Source: an uncultured Flavobacteriales bacterium
GTDB lineage: Bacteria; Bacteroidota; Bacteroidia; Flavobacteriales_D; Parvicellaceae
Direction of reading: 5' to 3'
Assembly (NCBI GenBank): GCA_943787535.1
Contig: CALSMU010000001.1
Span: 124,001 to 188,000, forward strand
Length of the DNA stretch: 64,000 nt
The notes beneath the pieces are model-generated. The model saw nothing but the letters and a program-made list of their open reading frames with translations. It was not told where the DNA came from and ran no database searches. Position 1 is the stretch's first letter, and every line of letters starts with the position of its first letter. Shown here in pieces: positions 29,733 through 39,302 of this stretch. The position numbers were made by a program, and so were the translations under genes.

Positions 29733-29960
29733 CTATAAATCCCAAACAGTTTTTCTTCGTTTTTTAAATTTAAAGAACTCCTTATGCTCAAGAATAAAAG
29801 CCATAGCCAAATAAATAATTAGCGGACTTCCAAATGTTAAGAATGAAACATAAATAAAAAACAACCTAATTCTAGACGCTCTTATTCCCAATTTATCTCC
29901 CCACCATTTAAAAACTCCAAAAGATCGTTTTTCGAAATAGTCTAGTATCGATTGAACCAT
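29733..29960 (-). CDS. PspC domain protein
   Basis: This is a 75-residue membrane protein with the PspC pattern: GVFKWWGDKLGIRASRIRLF then a transmembrane helix (FFIYVSFLTFGSPLIIYLAM, residues ~34-53). PspC proteins are linked with envelope-stress systems in other bacteria; no pspA or pspB is nearby. It probably shares a transcript with the K+ channel and the RmlD-like gene. The 253 bases upstream, to the pyrF stop, hold no gene that I can support. Confidence 0.85.
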   Translation of the reverse strand: MVQSILDYFEKRSFGVFKWWGDKLGIRASRIRLFFIYVSFLTFGSPLIIYLAMAFILEHKEFFKFKKRRKTVWDL

Positions 29961-30213
29961 AACTTATAAAATTTATTTTATTGAGTATTAAAACTCACAA
30001 TTACGCAATTTAAACATTTTTTTTTAGAACAACTGACCCCACAAAACCCTTTTGCGAAAACAGAATTACAAGCTGATTTAAATAATATTCTCAATCGGAC
30101 CATTTTGCGGTTCTTTTATTTATTTCCAACTGAACTTTCTTTAACAGCAATTTCACAATAAGCAAACGATTGATTTGAAATGAAAATACCAAGAAAAAGC
30201 AACAATAACTAAG

Positions 30214-31041
30214 CTATTTTTTTAACAATCCAAATTGTTTTAACTGAGCAGCCATTTGAGATTGAAGTTCTTTAGATTTTTTTTCAGCAACTAATGCAAA
30301 ATCAATTCCTGATCCTGCGTAAATAATCCCTCGAGATGAATTAACCAAAAGTCCACAAGTATCATTCATTCCATATTTAGCAACTTCTTCCAAACTTCCA
30401 CCCTGAGCTCCAACTCCTGGAACGAGTAAAAATGCGTCTGGGACAATTGCCCTTATATCGCTTAACATTTCTGCTCTAGTCGCTCCAACAACGTACATTA
30501 AATTTTCCTCATTACCCCATTCAAGAGACTTCTCTAGAACTTCTTCAAAAACTCTTTTACCCCCTTCAATTTTTTTATACTGAAAATCAAGTCCTCCCAC
30601 ATTACTTGTAGCAGCTAGAAGTATTACCCATTTATTACCAAACTCTAAAAATGGAGCGACGGAGTCATTCCCCATGTAAGGGGCAACAGTAACGGAATCA
30701 AAATTGAAATATTCAAAAAAAGTTTTTGCATACATCCTTGACGTGTTTCCAATATCTCCACGTTTTGCATCAGCGATTGTAAAAATATCATTAGGAATAT
30801 AATCCATTGTTTTTTGAAGCGACTCCCAACCTTTAACTCCTAGTGATTCATAAAACGCCAAATTTGGTTTATAAGCAACGCAATAATCTTTTGTTGCATC
30901 AATAATCTGTTTGTTAAATTCAAATATTGGATCGTCTAATTCTAACAAATGCTCTGGAATTTTTTCGAGGTCTGCGTCTAAACCAACACAAAGAAAACTC
31001 TCTTTTTGGATTATTTGATTAAATAGCTCTTGCTTTGTCAT
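30214..31041 (-). CDS. pyrF: orotidine 5'-phosphate decarboxylase
   Basis: PyrF decarboxylates OMP to UMP in the cytosol. I use the ATG at 31041 ([11 protein letters not shown]), because the codon two before it is TTG; this gives 275 residues. This is the long type 2 form. The catalytic Lys/Asp network is in [17 protein letters not shown] (near residues 93-109), preceded by [15 protein letters not shown] and followed by [10 protein letters not shown] (near 209-218) and NSSRGIIYA. It lies 17 bases after prfA on the same strand in the order purM-prfA-pyrF. Confidence 0.96.
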   Translation of the reverse strand: MTKQELFNQIIQKESFLCVGLDADLEKIPEHLLELDDPIFEFNKQIIDATKDYCVAYKPNLAFYESLGVKGWESLQKTMDYIPNDIFTIADAKRGDIGNTSRMYAKTFFEYFNFDSVTVAPYMGNDSVAPFLEFGNKWVILLAATSNVGGLDFQYKKIEGGKRVFEEVLEKSLEWGNEENLMYVVGATRAEMLSDIRAIVPDAFLLVPGVGAQGGSLEEVAKYGMNDTCGLLVNSSRGIIYAGSGIDFALVAEKKSKELQSQMAAQLKQFGLLKK

Positions 31042-31058
31042 TTGCAATAATTCAATAG

Positions 31059-32147
31059 TTATTCTACCCCTCCGGCTTTTAATTTCTCTGCATTTTCTGC
31101 CATTTTTAATGCATCAATCATTTCCTGAACGCCTCCATTCAAAAATGCGGGCAACGAATACATCGTTTTATTTATTCTATGATCGGTGATTCTTCCCTGA
31201 GGATAATTATAAGTTCTAATTTTTGCAGATCGGTCACCTGTAGAAACTAGAGATTTTCTTTGTTCTGAGCGTTCTTCATGCGCTTTATCAACCTCTGCTT
31301 GATACAAACGAGAACGGAGAGTTTTTAAAGCTTTATCGTAATTCTTGTGTTGAGATCGACCATCTTGACATTCCACTACAGTGCCTGTAGGTAAGTGCGT
31401 TAATCGAATCGCAGATTCAGTTTTATTAACGTGTTGTCCACCTGCACCCGAAGCTCTAAAGGTATCCTTCTTAACATCTTTCAAATTTAATTCAAAATCA
31501 ATATCTTCAGCCTCCGGCAACACAGCTACTGTTATTGCTGAAGTATGAACTCTTCCTTGTGATTCTGTTTCTGGAACGCGCTGAACACGATGCACACCGG
31601 ACTCAAACTTTAATGTTCCATAGACCTCTTCCCCAATTACTTCTAGAATAACTTCTTTATAGCCTTTTGTTGTGCCTTCACTGGAGTTAATAACTGCACT
31701 TTTCCAACCCTTTTCCTTGAAATACATTGTATACATTCGAAAAATATCCTCAACAAAAATGCATGACTCATCTCCTCCTGTTCCGGCTCTGAGTTCAACG
31801 ATAACATTTTTATTATCATCTGGGTCCTTTGGAATCAACAACCACTTTATACTTTCATCTAAGTCTTCCTTTTTTTCCTGCAATTCATCCAACTCTATTT
31901 TAGCCATCTCCTTAAATTCAGGGTCTGATTCTGTTCTTAGAATTTCTTTAGAAGATTCTATATTTCCGATGGTATTTTTATAATCATGATAAGCCTCTAC
32001 CAAAGGCTCCAAATCTTTATACTCTTGCGTAAGCCTAACATACCTTTTCATATCTTGAATAATATCAGGATCGACTATAAGCTTTCCAACCTCCTCCCTT
32101 CGTATAAAAATTGCCTCAAGTTTATTCAACAGACTATTCTCACTCAT
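31059..32147 (-). CDS. prfA: peptide chain release factor 1
   Basis: RF1 reads UAA and UAG stops and triggers peptide release. It has 362 residues. The codon-recognition tripeptide region is [15 protein letters not shown] (near residue 188), with P-E-T at the PxT position, and the catalytic GGQ motif is in [17 protein letters not shown] (near residue 233). The N-terminal coiled-coil domain (residues 1-100) is complete. It lies 15 bases after purM and 17 bases before pyrF. Confidence 0.98.
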   Translation of the reverse strand: MSENSLLNKLEAIFIRREEVGKLIVDPDIIQDMKRYVRLTQEYKDLEPLVEAYHDYKNTIGNIESSKEILRTESDPEFKEMAKIELDELQEKKEDLDESIKWLLIPKDPDDNKNVIVELRAGTGGDESCIFVEDIFRMYTMYFKEKGWKSAVINSSEGTTKGYKEVILEVIGEEVYGTLKFESGVHRVQRVPETESQGRVHTSAITVAVLPEAEDIDFELNLKDVKKDTFRASGAGGQHVNKTESAIRLTHLPTGTVVECQDGRSQHKNYDKALKTLRSRLYQAEVDKAHEERSEQRKSLVSTGDRSAKIRTYNYPQGRITDHRINKTMYSLPAFLNGGVQEMIDALKMAENAEKLKAGGVE

Positions 32148-32162
32148 ACCTTTAATTGAATT

Positions 32163-33332
32163 TTAATAAACGAAAGTTCCTTTATCGGAAACTATTGTTA
32201 GTTTTTTTGCGTCAGATGCCTCTACTCTGCCTATAATTTTAGCATCAACATTATAAGATTTACTAATAGCAATAATCTGTTCTGCATATTCCTCAGGAAT
32301 GTACACCTCCATTCTGTGACCCATATTGAAAACCTTATACATTTCCATCCAGTCAGTATTTGATTCTTTTTGAATCAAATCAAACAAAGGCGGGGTAGTA
32401 AACATATTATCTTTTATAATATGAAGGTTATCTATAAAATGTAGAATTTTCGTTTGAGCACCTCCACTACAATGCACCATTCCATGAACACTTGATCTAT
32501 GTTTTAATAAAATTTCTTGTATAATTGGGGCATAAGTGCGTGTTGGTGAAAGAACTAATTTGCCTGCATTGATTGGCGCATTTTCAACTGTATCCGTCAA
32601 ATTTTTTGACCCTGAGTAAATTAATTCTTCAGGAACTGAAGGATCAAAACTTTCTGGATATTTATTCGCAAGCTCACTACCAAAGACATCATGACGAGCA
32701 GAGGTTAACCCATTGCTCCCCATCCCTCCGTTATATTCTTTTTCATATGAAGATTGTCCAAATGATGCCATTCCAACAATTACATCTCCAGGTTCGATAT
32801 TTGCATTATTCACTACATCAGAACGTTTCATCCGTGCAACAACAGTTGAATCTACAATAATTGTTCGCACCAAATCTCCAACATCAGCAGTTTCTCCTCC
32901 AGTAGACTTGATAGAAACACCAAATGATTCCAAATCAGACAGTAGATCTTCTGTACCATTAATAATTGCAGACAGAACTTCCCCTGGAATTAAATTTTTA
33001 TTTCTTCCAATTGTAGATGACAATAAGATATTATCGGTAGCTCCGACGCACAATAAATCGTCTATATTCATTATCAAAGCATCTTGAGCTATTCCTTTCC
33101 AAACAGATAAATCTCCTGTTTCTTTCCAGTACATATAGGCCAAGGAAGATTTAGTACCTGCACCATCAGCATGCATCACTATACAATGATCCTCCGAACC
33201 CGTAAGATAGTCTGGAACAATTTTACAAAATGCTTGAGGAAACAATCCTTTATCTACATTTTTAATGGCAGCATGAACATCTTCTTTTCCTGCTGAGACC
33301 CCTCTTTGATTATACCTTGTTTCGATTGCCAT
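32163..33332 (-). CDS. purM: phosphoribosylformylglycinamidine cyclo-ligase (AIR synthetase)
   Basis: PurM closes the imidazole ring of AIR with ATP in purine synthesis. At 389 residues it is the longer form seen in Bacteroidota. The first residues contain TRYNQRGVSAGKEDVHAA, followed by the conserved HADGAGTKSSLAYMYW (near residue 53-68), NIDDLLCVGA, and a Gly-rich STGGETADVGDL (near 140-151). The C-terminal half has HCSGGAQTKILHF and NMGHRMEVYIPEEY. It starts the purM-prfA-pyrF set. A candidate promoter lies at 33363-33395. Confidence 0.95.
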   Translation of the reverse strand: MAIETRYNQRGVSAGKEDVHAAIKNVDKGLFPQAFCKIVPDYLTGSEDHCIVMHADGAGTKSSLAYMYWKETGDLSVWKGIAQDALIMNIDDLLCVGATDNILLSSTIGRNKNLIPGEVLSAIINGTEDLLSDLESFGVSIKSTGGETADVGDLVRTIIVDSTVVARMKRSDVVNNANIEPGDVIVGMASFGQSSYEKEYNGGMGSNGLTSARHDVFGSELANKYPESFDPSVPEELIYSGSKNLTDTVENAPINAGKLVLSPTRTYAPIIQEILLKHRSSVHGMVHCSGGAQTKILHFIDNLHIIKDNMFTTPPLFDLIQKESNTDWMEMYKVFNMGHRMEVYIPEEYAEQIIAISKSYNVDAKIIGRVEASDAKKLTIVSDKGTFVY

Positions 33333-33362
33333 ATCTACACTTATTTTTCAAATATCTAATTA

Positions 33363-33395
33363 CAAAAATACTTAATGCTATTTATTTCTTTACAA
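33363..33395 (-). promoter_or_regulatory. candidate promoter of purM
   Basis: On the minus strand TATTTTTG (33363-33370) fits the -7 box TAnnTTTG. The best -33 match is TTGT (33392-33395) at a spacing of 21, slightly long, so the call is tentative. Confidence 0.4.
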
Positions 33396-33430
33396 TGAAA
33401 ACGGAATACTAATTAACAATATCCATAAAC

Positions 33431-33468
33431 AAAAAAGCACCCTATCTCAAAAGATAGGATGCTTTTTT
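33431..33468 (-). terminator. intrinsic terminator after the PorE-like gene
   Basis: The stem AAAAAAGCA/TGCTTTTTT continues as CCTATCT/AGATAGG with one mismatched pair, loop CAAA, and a U-run on the minus strand. It lies 15 bases beyond the stop at 33483. Confidence 0.85.
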
Positions 33469-33482
33469 ATATTTTCAACTAG

Positions 33483-35501
33483 CTATTCTGCTGTACCTTC
33501 ATCAGAACCAGATGGCTTGTAATCAAAACTCAACACTCTAAATTGAGTACGCCTATTTCTTTGATGAGCTGCCTCTTGTTCTTCTTTAGTCGTCATTTTC
33601 TTAATTACATCGCATTCAAGACCAACTGCTCTTGGCTGAACCTTACCATAACCTTTAGCATCCATTCTATCAGCAGGAATACCTTTTGAAACAAGGTAAT
33701 CAACGCAAGACTGCGCTCTTGCCTGCGACAATCTCTGATTATAAGCAGCTCCACCACGACAATCAGTGTGTGCCTGAAGTTCCACAATAATTGAAGGGTT
33801 ATCAATTAATGTTTGATATAAATCATTCAATGAATCCTTTGCGTTTGTTTTGTCATTTACCAATAACTCCGATTTATCATATGCATATTGCACCTCAGGA
33901 AAATCAATTACGGTCTCCACAGTTGCCGGTTGAATAAAAATTTCTTCAATAAAATTGACTCCATGGTCATAGCCCATTGTAGATAAACTTGTTTTTGCTA
34001 CCAAATATTCATCCTTACTTGCGTCAAAATTATAATTAGTTTCCTTTTTTATAAATCTCTTACCATTCTCTTCATCAAATTTAAAAGCACCTTCTTCGTT
34101 TGTGGTTTTAGACACTTGAGAACCATCAGTACCAACTAACGTTATGGTAACACCAGGTATTGGTTCACCTGTTTCTTTATTCTTTACATAAACCTCAAGA
34201 CTAAATTGTATCTCAGGTAGATTAAAACTGTATAAATCATCTTTACCCTTTCCACCATCTCTATTCGAAGTAAAAAAGCCTCTAGTCTCCGTTCCTCTTT
34301 CAAAAATAATCCCGTAATCATGCTCTGCAGAGTTAATTGGATATTTTAAGTTTTCTACATTATTCCATTCTTTTTCTGCAGTTTTTTCAGCCCTAAAAAT
34401 ATCCAATCCACCCATACCGTGATGACCTGTAGAAGAGAAGAATAAAGTACCATCTGTACCTAAATGAGGAAACATCTCATCTCCTATAGTGTTAATTGGA
34501 GTACCCAAATTAACAGGAGCGCCCCAAGACTTTTCTCTTTTGTTATATTCTATATACCATAAATCTTTACCACCTTGACCTCCAGGTAAATCGGCAGCAA
34601 AAATCAATAAATTCCCTGCCTTATCTAAGGTTGGGTGGCCACAAGAAAGAGAATCTGCTCCTTCAGGTTTTAGTACTATCATACTAGCATTTTTCCAACT
34701 ACTACCTTGTTTTTCCGCAAAAAAGATGTCACATCCAATATTCTCTTTTTTCTCTCTAGGACAGCGTGTAAAATAAATCTGAGATCCTTTAGAATTTAAA
34801 ACTGCCCCACCTTCATTATCTCCCGTATTAATTGTTTTGGGTAACAATGTCGGCTCTCCCCACTTCCCTTTGTTATCTCTTGTAGAAATCCAAAGATCCA
34901 TGTAACTCTCTCCCGTTCTTAAATCTATCTCATCACCTGTAGACCCCTCTCTAGAAGAAGAAAACAATAACTGTGTATGTTTCTTATCCCCCCAAGCAGG
35001 AGCATAATCATAATGGTCCGTATTCAATTGAATCTCGGCCATTACAACATGTCTTGTTGGATTCTCCTTCCATTCCTGAGCTTTTCTACATGATTCTGAA
35101 CCTGAGGTAGCGACAACATCTCCAGGCCTTACTTCTAAGTACTCTTCATATTGCGCTTGAGCCTCCTTATATTCACCTTGTTCTTTTAGAACTTCAGCTA
35201 AATAAAGGATTACAACTGGGTCCGTTCTCTCATACTTTAGCTTTATCGCTCGATTGTAGTAAGTTTGCGCTTGAGCAGGCTCAATCAAGTTTCGATAACA
35301 CTCTCCTATTTGAAAATTTATCCAAGCTTTTTTTATCGGCTTAGCCTTTGCTTCAGCTTTTTTATAGAGTTCTTTTGCCGAAAAGTAAGATTCATTTTTA
35401 AATGCATTATTTGCATCTTTCACGAAGTCCTTTTGCGAAAAAGAAGAGCCTGAAATCACACAAAAAGCTGTAATACAAGCAATTAATCTAAGAATATTCA
35501 T
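33483..35501 (-). CDS. PorE-like OmpA-family protein (TPR, WD40-like propeller, CRD, OmpA)
   Basis: This protein has 672 residues from the ATG at 35501, where a signal peptide (MNILRLIACITAFCVISG) begins; the longer frame adds a basic stretch before it. Domains in order: TPR-like helices (~25-140); five or more PD40/WD40-like blades (~160-430) with LLFSSSREG, LFFSSTGHHGMGGLDIFRA and GFFTSNRDGG; a carboxypeptidase-regulatory-like domain (~435-520, GEPIPGVTITLVG); and a C-terminal OmpA peptidoglycan-binding domain (~545-660, VELQAHTDCRGGAAYNQRLS). That order is the one described for PorE of the T9SS. PorE is a lipoprotein, but I see no lipobox Cys here. Several paralogues usually exist, so identity as the T9SS PorE is probable only. 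Confidence 0.85.
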   Translation of the reverse strand: MNILRLIACITAFCVISGSSFSQKDFVKDANNAFKNESYFSAKELYKKAEAKAKPIKKAWINFQIGECYRNLIEPAQAQTYYNRAIKLKYERTDPVVILYLAEVLKEQGEYKEAQAQYEEYLEVRPGDVVATSGSESCRKAQEWKENPTRHVVMAEIQLNTDHYDYAPAWGDKKHTQLLFSSSREGSTGDEIDLRTGESYMDLWISTRDNKGKWGEPTLLPKTINTGDNEGGAVLNSKGSQIYFTRCPREKKENIGCDIFFAEKQGSSWKNASMIVLKPEGADSLSCGHPTLDKAGNLLIFAADLPGGQGGKDLWYIEYNKREKSWGAPVNLGTPINTIGDEMFPHLGTDGTLFFSSTGHHGMGGLDIFRAEKTAEKEWNNVENLKYPINSAEHDYGIIFERGTETRGFFTSNRDGGKGKDDLYSFNLPEIQFSLEVYVKNKETGEPIPGVTITLVGTDGSQVSKTTNEEGAFKFDEENGKRFIKKETNYNFDASKDEYLVAKTSLSTMGYDHGVNFIEEIFIQPATVETVIDFPEVQYAYDKSELLVNDKTNAKDSLNDLYQTLIDNPSIIVELQAHTDCRGGAAYNQRLSQARAQSCVDYLVSKGIPADRMDAKGYGKVQPRAVGLECDVIKKMTTKEEQEAAHQRNRRTQFRVLSFDYKPSGSDEGTAE

Positions 35502-35665
35502 AATTGGTCTATTTTTTCCCTTAATAATCTTTAAATAATTAGCCAAGCGAAAATAATCAAATATTTTTACCTAGCTAAGTTTTAGCTCGCTTTTTCAACA
35601 AAAATAGCCACCAAACTTCTGTTTTGAGATTAGTTAAATATAGCAACGGAAATTTTACACATTTA

Positions 35666-37852
35666 TTATTTAGTGAAAAGTAACTCTCTTAATTTCGGTA
35701 AACGCCAATATTCATCATCAATTATCATCTCCAATTTATCAGCATGATATCTAATTCCATCGAAGTAAGGCTTAACCTTATCGCAATATGCAGTTGCCTT
35801 ATCCTCTGAATCAATTAGATTATTGGCTTTCTTTCGCTCATCTACCATCTTATCTACGTTCTCTTTAATGAAGATAACATGATCCGAAATTTCTGAAACT
35901 AAACTAACCTGAACCTTGGAAGCTTTCTTTCCATTAGCCCCCAAAACATGCTGTAAACCTTTAACATTTCGAATCAATTCATTTTGAAACTTAATTGCTG
36001 ATGGTATAACATGCGTTTGACAAATATCTCCCAAAATTCTAGCTTCAATTTGTAATTTCATAATGTAATTTTCCAAATCAACTTCGTGCCTCGCTTCAAT
36101 TTCTCTTTTAGTCAAAATATTCAACTCTTCAAAAAGAGAAATATATGGCTTAGTCTTCATAATATCCAAGGCTCTAGGAGTATCTTTGAAATTAGACAAA
36201 CCTCTCTTTTCGGCTTCTTTTACCCATTCATCACCATACCCATTGCCTTCAAATCGAATAGCCTTAGATTCAGTAATTAGCTTTTGAAGCTCCTTTAATA
36301 TGGCTTCGTCCTTTTTGTCTCCTTTGTTAATTCTCGAATCAACATCCTTCTTAAATTCTATCAATTGCTTAGCTACAATTGCATTTATCGCAACCATTGC
36401 TGCGGAGCAATTTGCTGTTGATCCAACTGCTCTAAACTCAAATTTATTTCCGGTAAATGCAAAAGGAGATGTTCTATTCCTATCCGTATTATCCAGTAAT
36501 ATTTGAGGTATCTTACCGATGCTTAACTTCAACTCAGTCTTATCTTCTGGCGTCATTTTCCCAGCCTTTATAGACTTTTCTAAATTATCTAGCATTTGCG
36601 TTAATTGCGAACCAATAAAAACAGAAATTATTGCTGGAGGAGCCTCATTAGCTCCTAACCTATGATCATTAGAGGCTGAAGCTATACTCGCCCTTAAAAC
36701 ATCAGCATTCGTATGGATTGCTTTGATTGTATTCACGAAAAAAGTCAAAAACTGTAAGTTAGATTTTGGGTTTTTGCCGGGCGCTAGAAGATTTACTCCA
36801 GTGTTGGTACTTAAAGACCAATTATTATGTTTTCCGGATCCATTTAACCCTGCAAATGGTTTTTCATGAAGTAGAACTCGCAAATTATGTTTACGAGCTA
36901 TCTTTTCCATTAAATCCATCAACAATAAATTATGATCTACAGCTAAATCAGCTTCCTCATACATAGGAGCACATTCAAATTGATTTGGAGCGACTTCATT
37001 ATGGCGTGTAGTTACAGGTATACCTAGTTTCAAAGCTTCAACTTCATATTCCTGAATAAACATCAATGCTCTATCTGGAATTGACCCGAAATAATGATCA
37101 TCTAATTGCTGGCCTTTTGCTGGTGCATGACCGATTAGAGCCCTCCCTGACATCATTATATCTGGTCTTGCATTGTACAATGCGCTATCTACCAAAAAAT
37201 ATTCTTGTTCCCATCCTAAACTTGCCTTAACTTTCGTAACACTCTTATCGAAATATTGGCACACCGCAGTTGCAGCTTCATCCACAGAGTGCAGTGCTTT
37301 TAATAATGGCATTTTATGATCCAAAGACTCTCCTGTATAAGCAATAAAAACAGTTGGAATGCACAATGTAGTGCCCATCACGAATGCAGGAGAAGTAGGA
37401 TCCCAAGCTGTATAACCCCGGGCCTCGAAAGTATTTCTAATTCCCCCATTTGGAAAAGAAGAAGCATCCGGCTCTTGCTGAACTAATAACTGCCCTTCAA
37501 ATTGTTCAATTGCCTTTCCTCCTTCAATTGGAGTAAAAAACGAATCATGCTTTTCAGCGGTTGTACCAGTCAATGGCTGAAACCAATGCGTATAATGCGT
37601 AACTCCCTTGGTAATTGCCCAATCCTTCATTGCGGTTGCAACTTGGTCGGCTACGGATCGATCTATTCGCTCACCGGCCTCCATTGCATTCTTAACGCTT
37701 TTAAATGCCTTATTGGTCAAACACTCTCTCATTGTGGAAATGTTAAACACATTCTCTCCGTAATACTCAGAAACTCTTACCTCAGGAAGAGCAACTTCTC
37801 TTGGTTTTCTTTCTAACAAAACATCAAGTGCTTTAAATCTTTGATTGGACAT
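35666..37852 (-). CDS. glnN: glutamine synthetase type III
   Basis: GSIII makes glutamine from glutamate, ammonia and ATP. It has 728 residues, the usual size for this type, which is much longer than GSI. Signature segments are THYTHWFQPLTG (near residue 80-91), EKHDSFF, SLGWEQEYFLVD (near residue 211), VTTRHNEVAPNQFECAPMYE (near 280-299), and FAGLNGSGKHNNWSLSTN (near 335-352). The start follows the common MSNQRFKALDVLLER. It stands alone between the PorE-like gene and the Ca/Na exchanger, with no nitrogen regulator next to it. Confidence 0.97.
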   Translation of the reverse strand: MSNQRFKALDVLLERKPREVALPEVRVSEYYGENVFNISTMRECLTNKAFKSVKNAMEAGERIDRSVADQVATAMKDWAITKGVTHYTHWFQPLTGTTAEKHDSFFTPIEGGKAIEQFEGQLLVQQEPDASSFPNGGIRNTFEARGYTAWDPTSPAFVMGTTLCIPTVFIAYTGESLDHKMPLLKALHSVDEAATAVCQYFDKSVTKVKASLGWEQEYFLVDSALYNARPDIMMSGRALIGHAPAKGQQLDDHYFGSIPDRALMFIQEYEVEALKLGIPVTTRHNEVAPNQFECAPMYEEADLAVDHNLLLMDLMEKIARKHNLRVLLHEKPFAGLNGSGKHNNWSLSTNTGVNLLAPGKNPKSNLQFLTFFVNTIKAIHTNADVLRASIASASNDHRLGANEAPPAIISVFIGSQLTQMLDNLEKSIKAGKMTPEDKTELKLSIGKIPQILLDNTDRNRTSPFAFTGNKFEFRAVGSTANCSAAMVAINAIVAKQLIEFKKDVDSRINKGDKKDEAILKELQKLITESKAIRFEGNGYGDEWVKEAEKRGLSNFKDTPRALDIMKTKPYISLFEELNILTKREIEARHEVDLENYIMKLQIEARILGDICQTHVIPSAIKFQNELIRNVKGLQHVLGANGKKASKVQVSLVSEISDHVIFIKENVDKMVDERKKANNLIDSEDKATAYCDKVKPYFDGIRYHADKLEMIIDDEYWRLPKLRELLFTK

Positions 37853-38022
37853 TTTTTCTAGTTTTAAATTAAAATTTTTGCTAAATTAATTCAAATTCAC
37901 GCTTTTAAACACTTTTTTACTGTATTTATTTATCAACACCCTTAAAAATTAAGGGGTCAATAGAAATAAATATGACTTTTTTGAATGAAATAGAAAAAAA
38001 GAGGGGGTCAATTAACTAACGT

Positions 38023-38967
38023 CTAAATATTAACTGACACGATTATTGAAATATACACTAGATAACTCGCTAACAACAATGCTCCTTTCAACCTACCGAA
38101 TTTTGCACCAAAATAAAGCATCGGCAATAAAGCAATGGCAATTCCAACAACCCAATACATATCAAAATGCAAAAACTGACTAACTCCTGCTCTACTCAAA
38201 TCAATCGGACTCACAATACTTGTCAAACCAATTACTGCCATAATATTAAAAATATTGGAACCTATCAATGTTCCAATTGAAATATCCGATTGCTTTCTAT
38301 ATGCAGCTACACATGACACAACTAGCTCTGGTGCCGAAGTTCCGAAAGCTACAACAGTTACTCCGACTACACCTTTTGACACGTCTAAATAATCTGCTAT
38401 TCCCACCGCACCATCAACAAACCATTCCGAACCAAAGTACAGTCCGGTTAAACCCAAAATTAAATAACCAACAGTAATGAACAAAGACTCATTAACCACA
38501 TGCTCATCTATTTTTAGCTTAGACTCTTTTCTAGATTTTCTTATTCGCCAAGTAACAAATATAGCTAGAGAAGAAAACAACACTAAACCTTCCCAGAACA
38601 CAATTACACCATCAAACAAGAAAATATAGAAAAAAATAGTAGCCAACATCATTACGGGCCAATCAATTAATTTTGTTTGCCTCTCAACAATTATTGGAAA
38701 GATTAAAACAGTAACTCCTAACACCAAAGCTAGATTAGCAATATTTGAACCAATCACATTTCCAACTGCTATTTCCGGACTGCCTTCAGCAGCTGCCTGC
38801 AAACTCACCAACAACTCTGGCGCAGAGGTACCAAATGAAACGACAGTCATCCCAATAACTAATGGAGAAATTTCAAAATTTCTTGCAATTCCAACAGCTC
38901 CTTTTACTAAAAATTCACCGCCTGCGACTAAAACTGTAAGACCTAATATGAGTAATAAGAATTCCAA
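38023..38967 (-). CDS. calcium/sodium antiporter, CaCA family (YrbG-like)
   Basis: This is a 314-residue inner-membrane cation exchanger of about ten helices. The two inverted alpha-repeats are clear: SFGTSAPELLVSLQAAAEG with GNVIGSNIANLAL (residues ~44-85) and AFGTSAPELVVSCVAAYRK with GTLIGSNIFNIMAV (residues ~207-245). The acidic Glu in each GTSAPEL motif binds the cation. It lies 3 bases after tatA on the same strand. Confidence 0.94.
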   Translation of the reverse strand: MEFLLLILGLTVLVAGGEFLVKGAVGIARNFEISPLVIGMTVVSFGTSAPELLVSLQAAAEGSPEIAVGNVIGSNIANLALVLGVTVLIFPIIVERQTKLIDWPVMMLATIFFYIFLFDGVIVFWEGLVLFSSLAIFVTWRIRKSRKESKLKIDEHVVNESLFITVGYLILGLTGLYFGSEWFVDGAVGIADYLDVSKGVVGVTVVAFGTSAPELVVSCVAAYRKQSDISIGTLIGSNIFNIMAVIGLTSIVSPIDLSRAGVSQFLHFDMYWVVGIAIALLPMLYFGAKFGRLKGALLLASYLVYISIIVSVNI

Positions 38968-38970
38968 TTA

Positions 38971-39213
38971 TTATTTATTTTCGATTGAGTCTTTAATTTC
39001 GTTCTCAAAACTCTTTATCTCCTTAACTGAATCTTTAGCAGAATCCCCAATTTCTCGCTGAATATCCTGTGTTGCATCTTTAAACCGGCGAACAGTTCTC
39101 CCCATAGTTCTCGCAATTTTCGGAATACTTTCTGATCCAAAAAACATCAAAACTATCAATAATATAATTATAATTTCGCCTCCGCTAATACTATTTAAAA
39201 ACAACAATGACAT
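38971..39213 (-). CDS. tatA: twin-arginine translocase subunit TatA/E
   Basis: This is an 80-residue protein with an N-terminal transmembrane helix (GGEIIIILLIVLMFFGSESI), the hinge FFGSESIPKI, and an amphipathic helix IARTMGRTVRRFKDATQDIQ, then a charged tail. This layout fits the pore-forming TatA/E subunit of the Tat pathway, which exports folded proteins. No tatC is in the window. It is separated from secDF by a strong terminator. Confidence 0.9.
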   Translation of the reverse strand: MSLLFLNSISGGEIIIILLIVLMFFGSESIPKIARTMGRTVRRFKDATQDIQREIGDSAKDSVKEIKSFENEIKDSIENK

Positions 39214-39230
39214 TAGAATTTCAAAAATAC

Positions 39231-39281
39231 AAAAAAAGCCTTTTCATTCCGATAGCTGCCGGAACGAAAAGGCTTTTTTTT
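39231..39281 (-). terminator. intrinsic terminator after secDF
   Basis: A long hairpin with outer stem AAGCCTTTTC / GAAAAGGCTT and inner TTCCG / CGGAA flanks a core GATAGCTG. It ends in seven or more U on the minus strand. The core resembles the palindromes at 7646 and 19083. Confidence 0.85.
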
Positions 39282-39302
39282 AAATTATTTTAATATGTAT
39301 CC

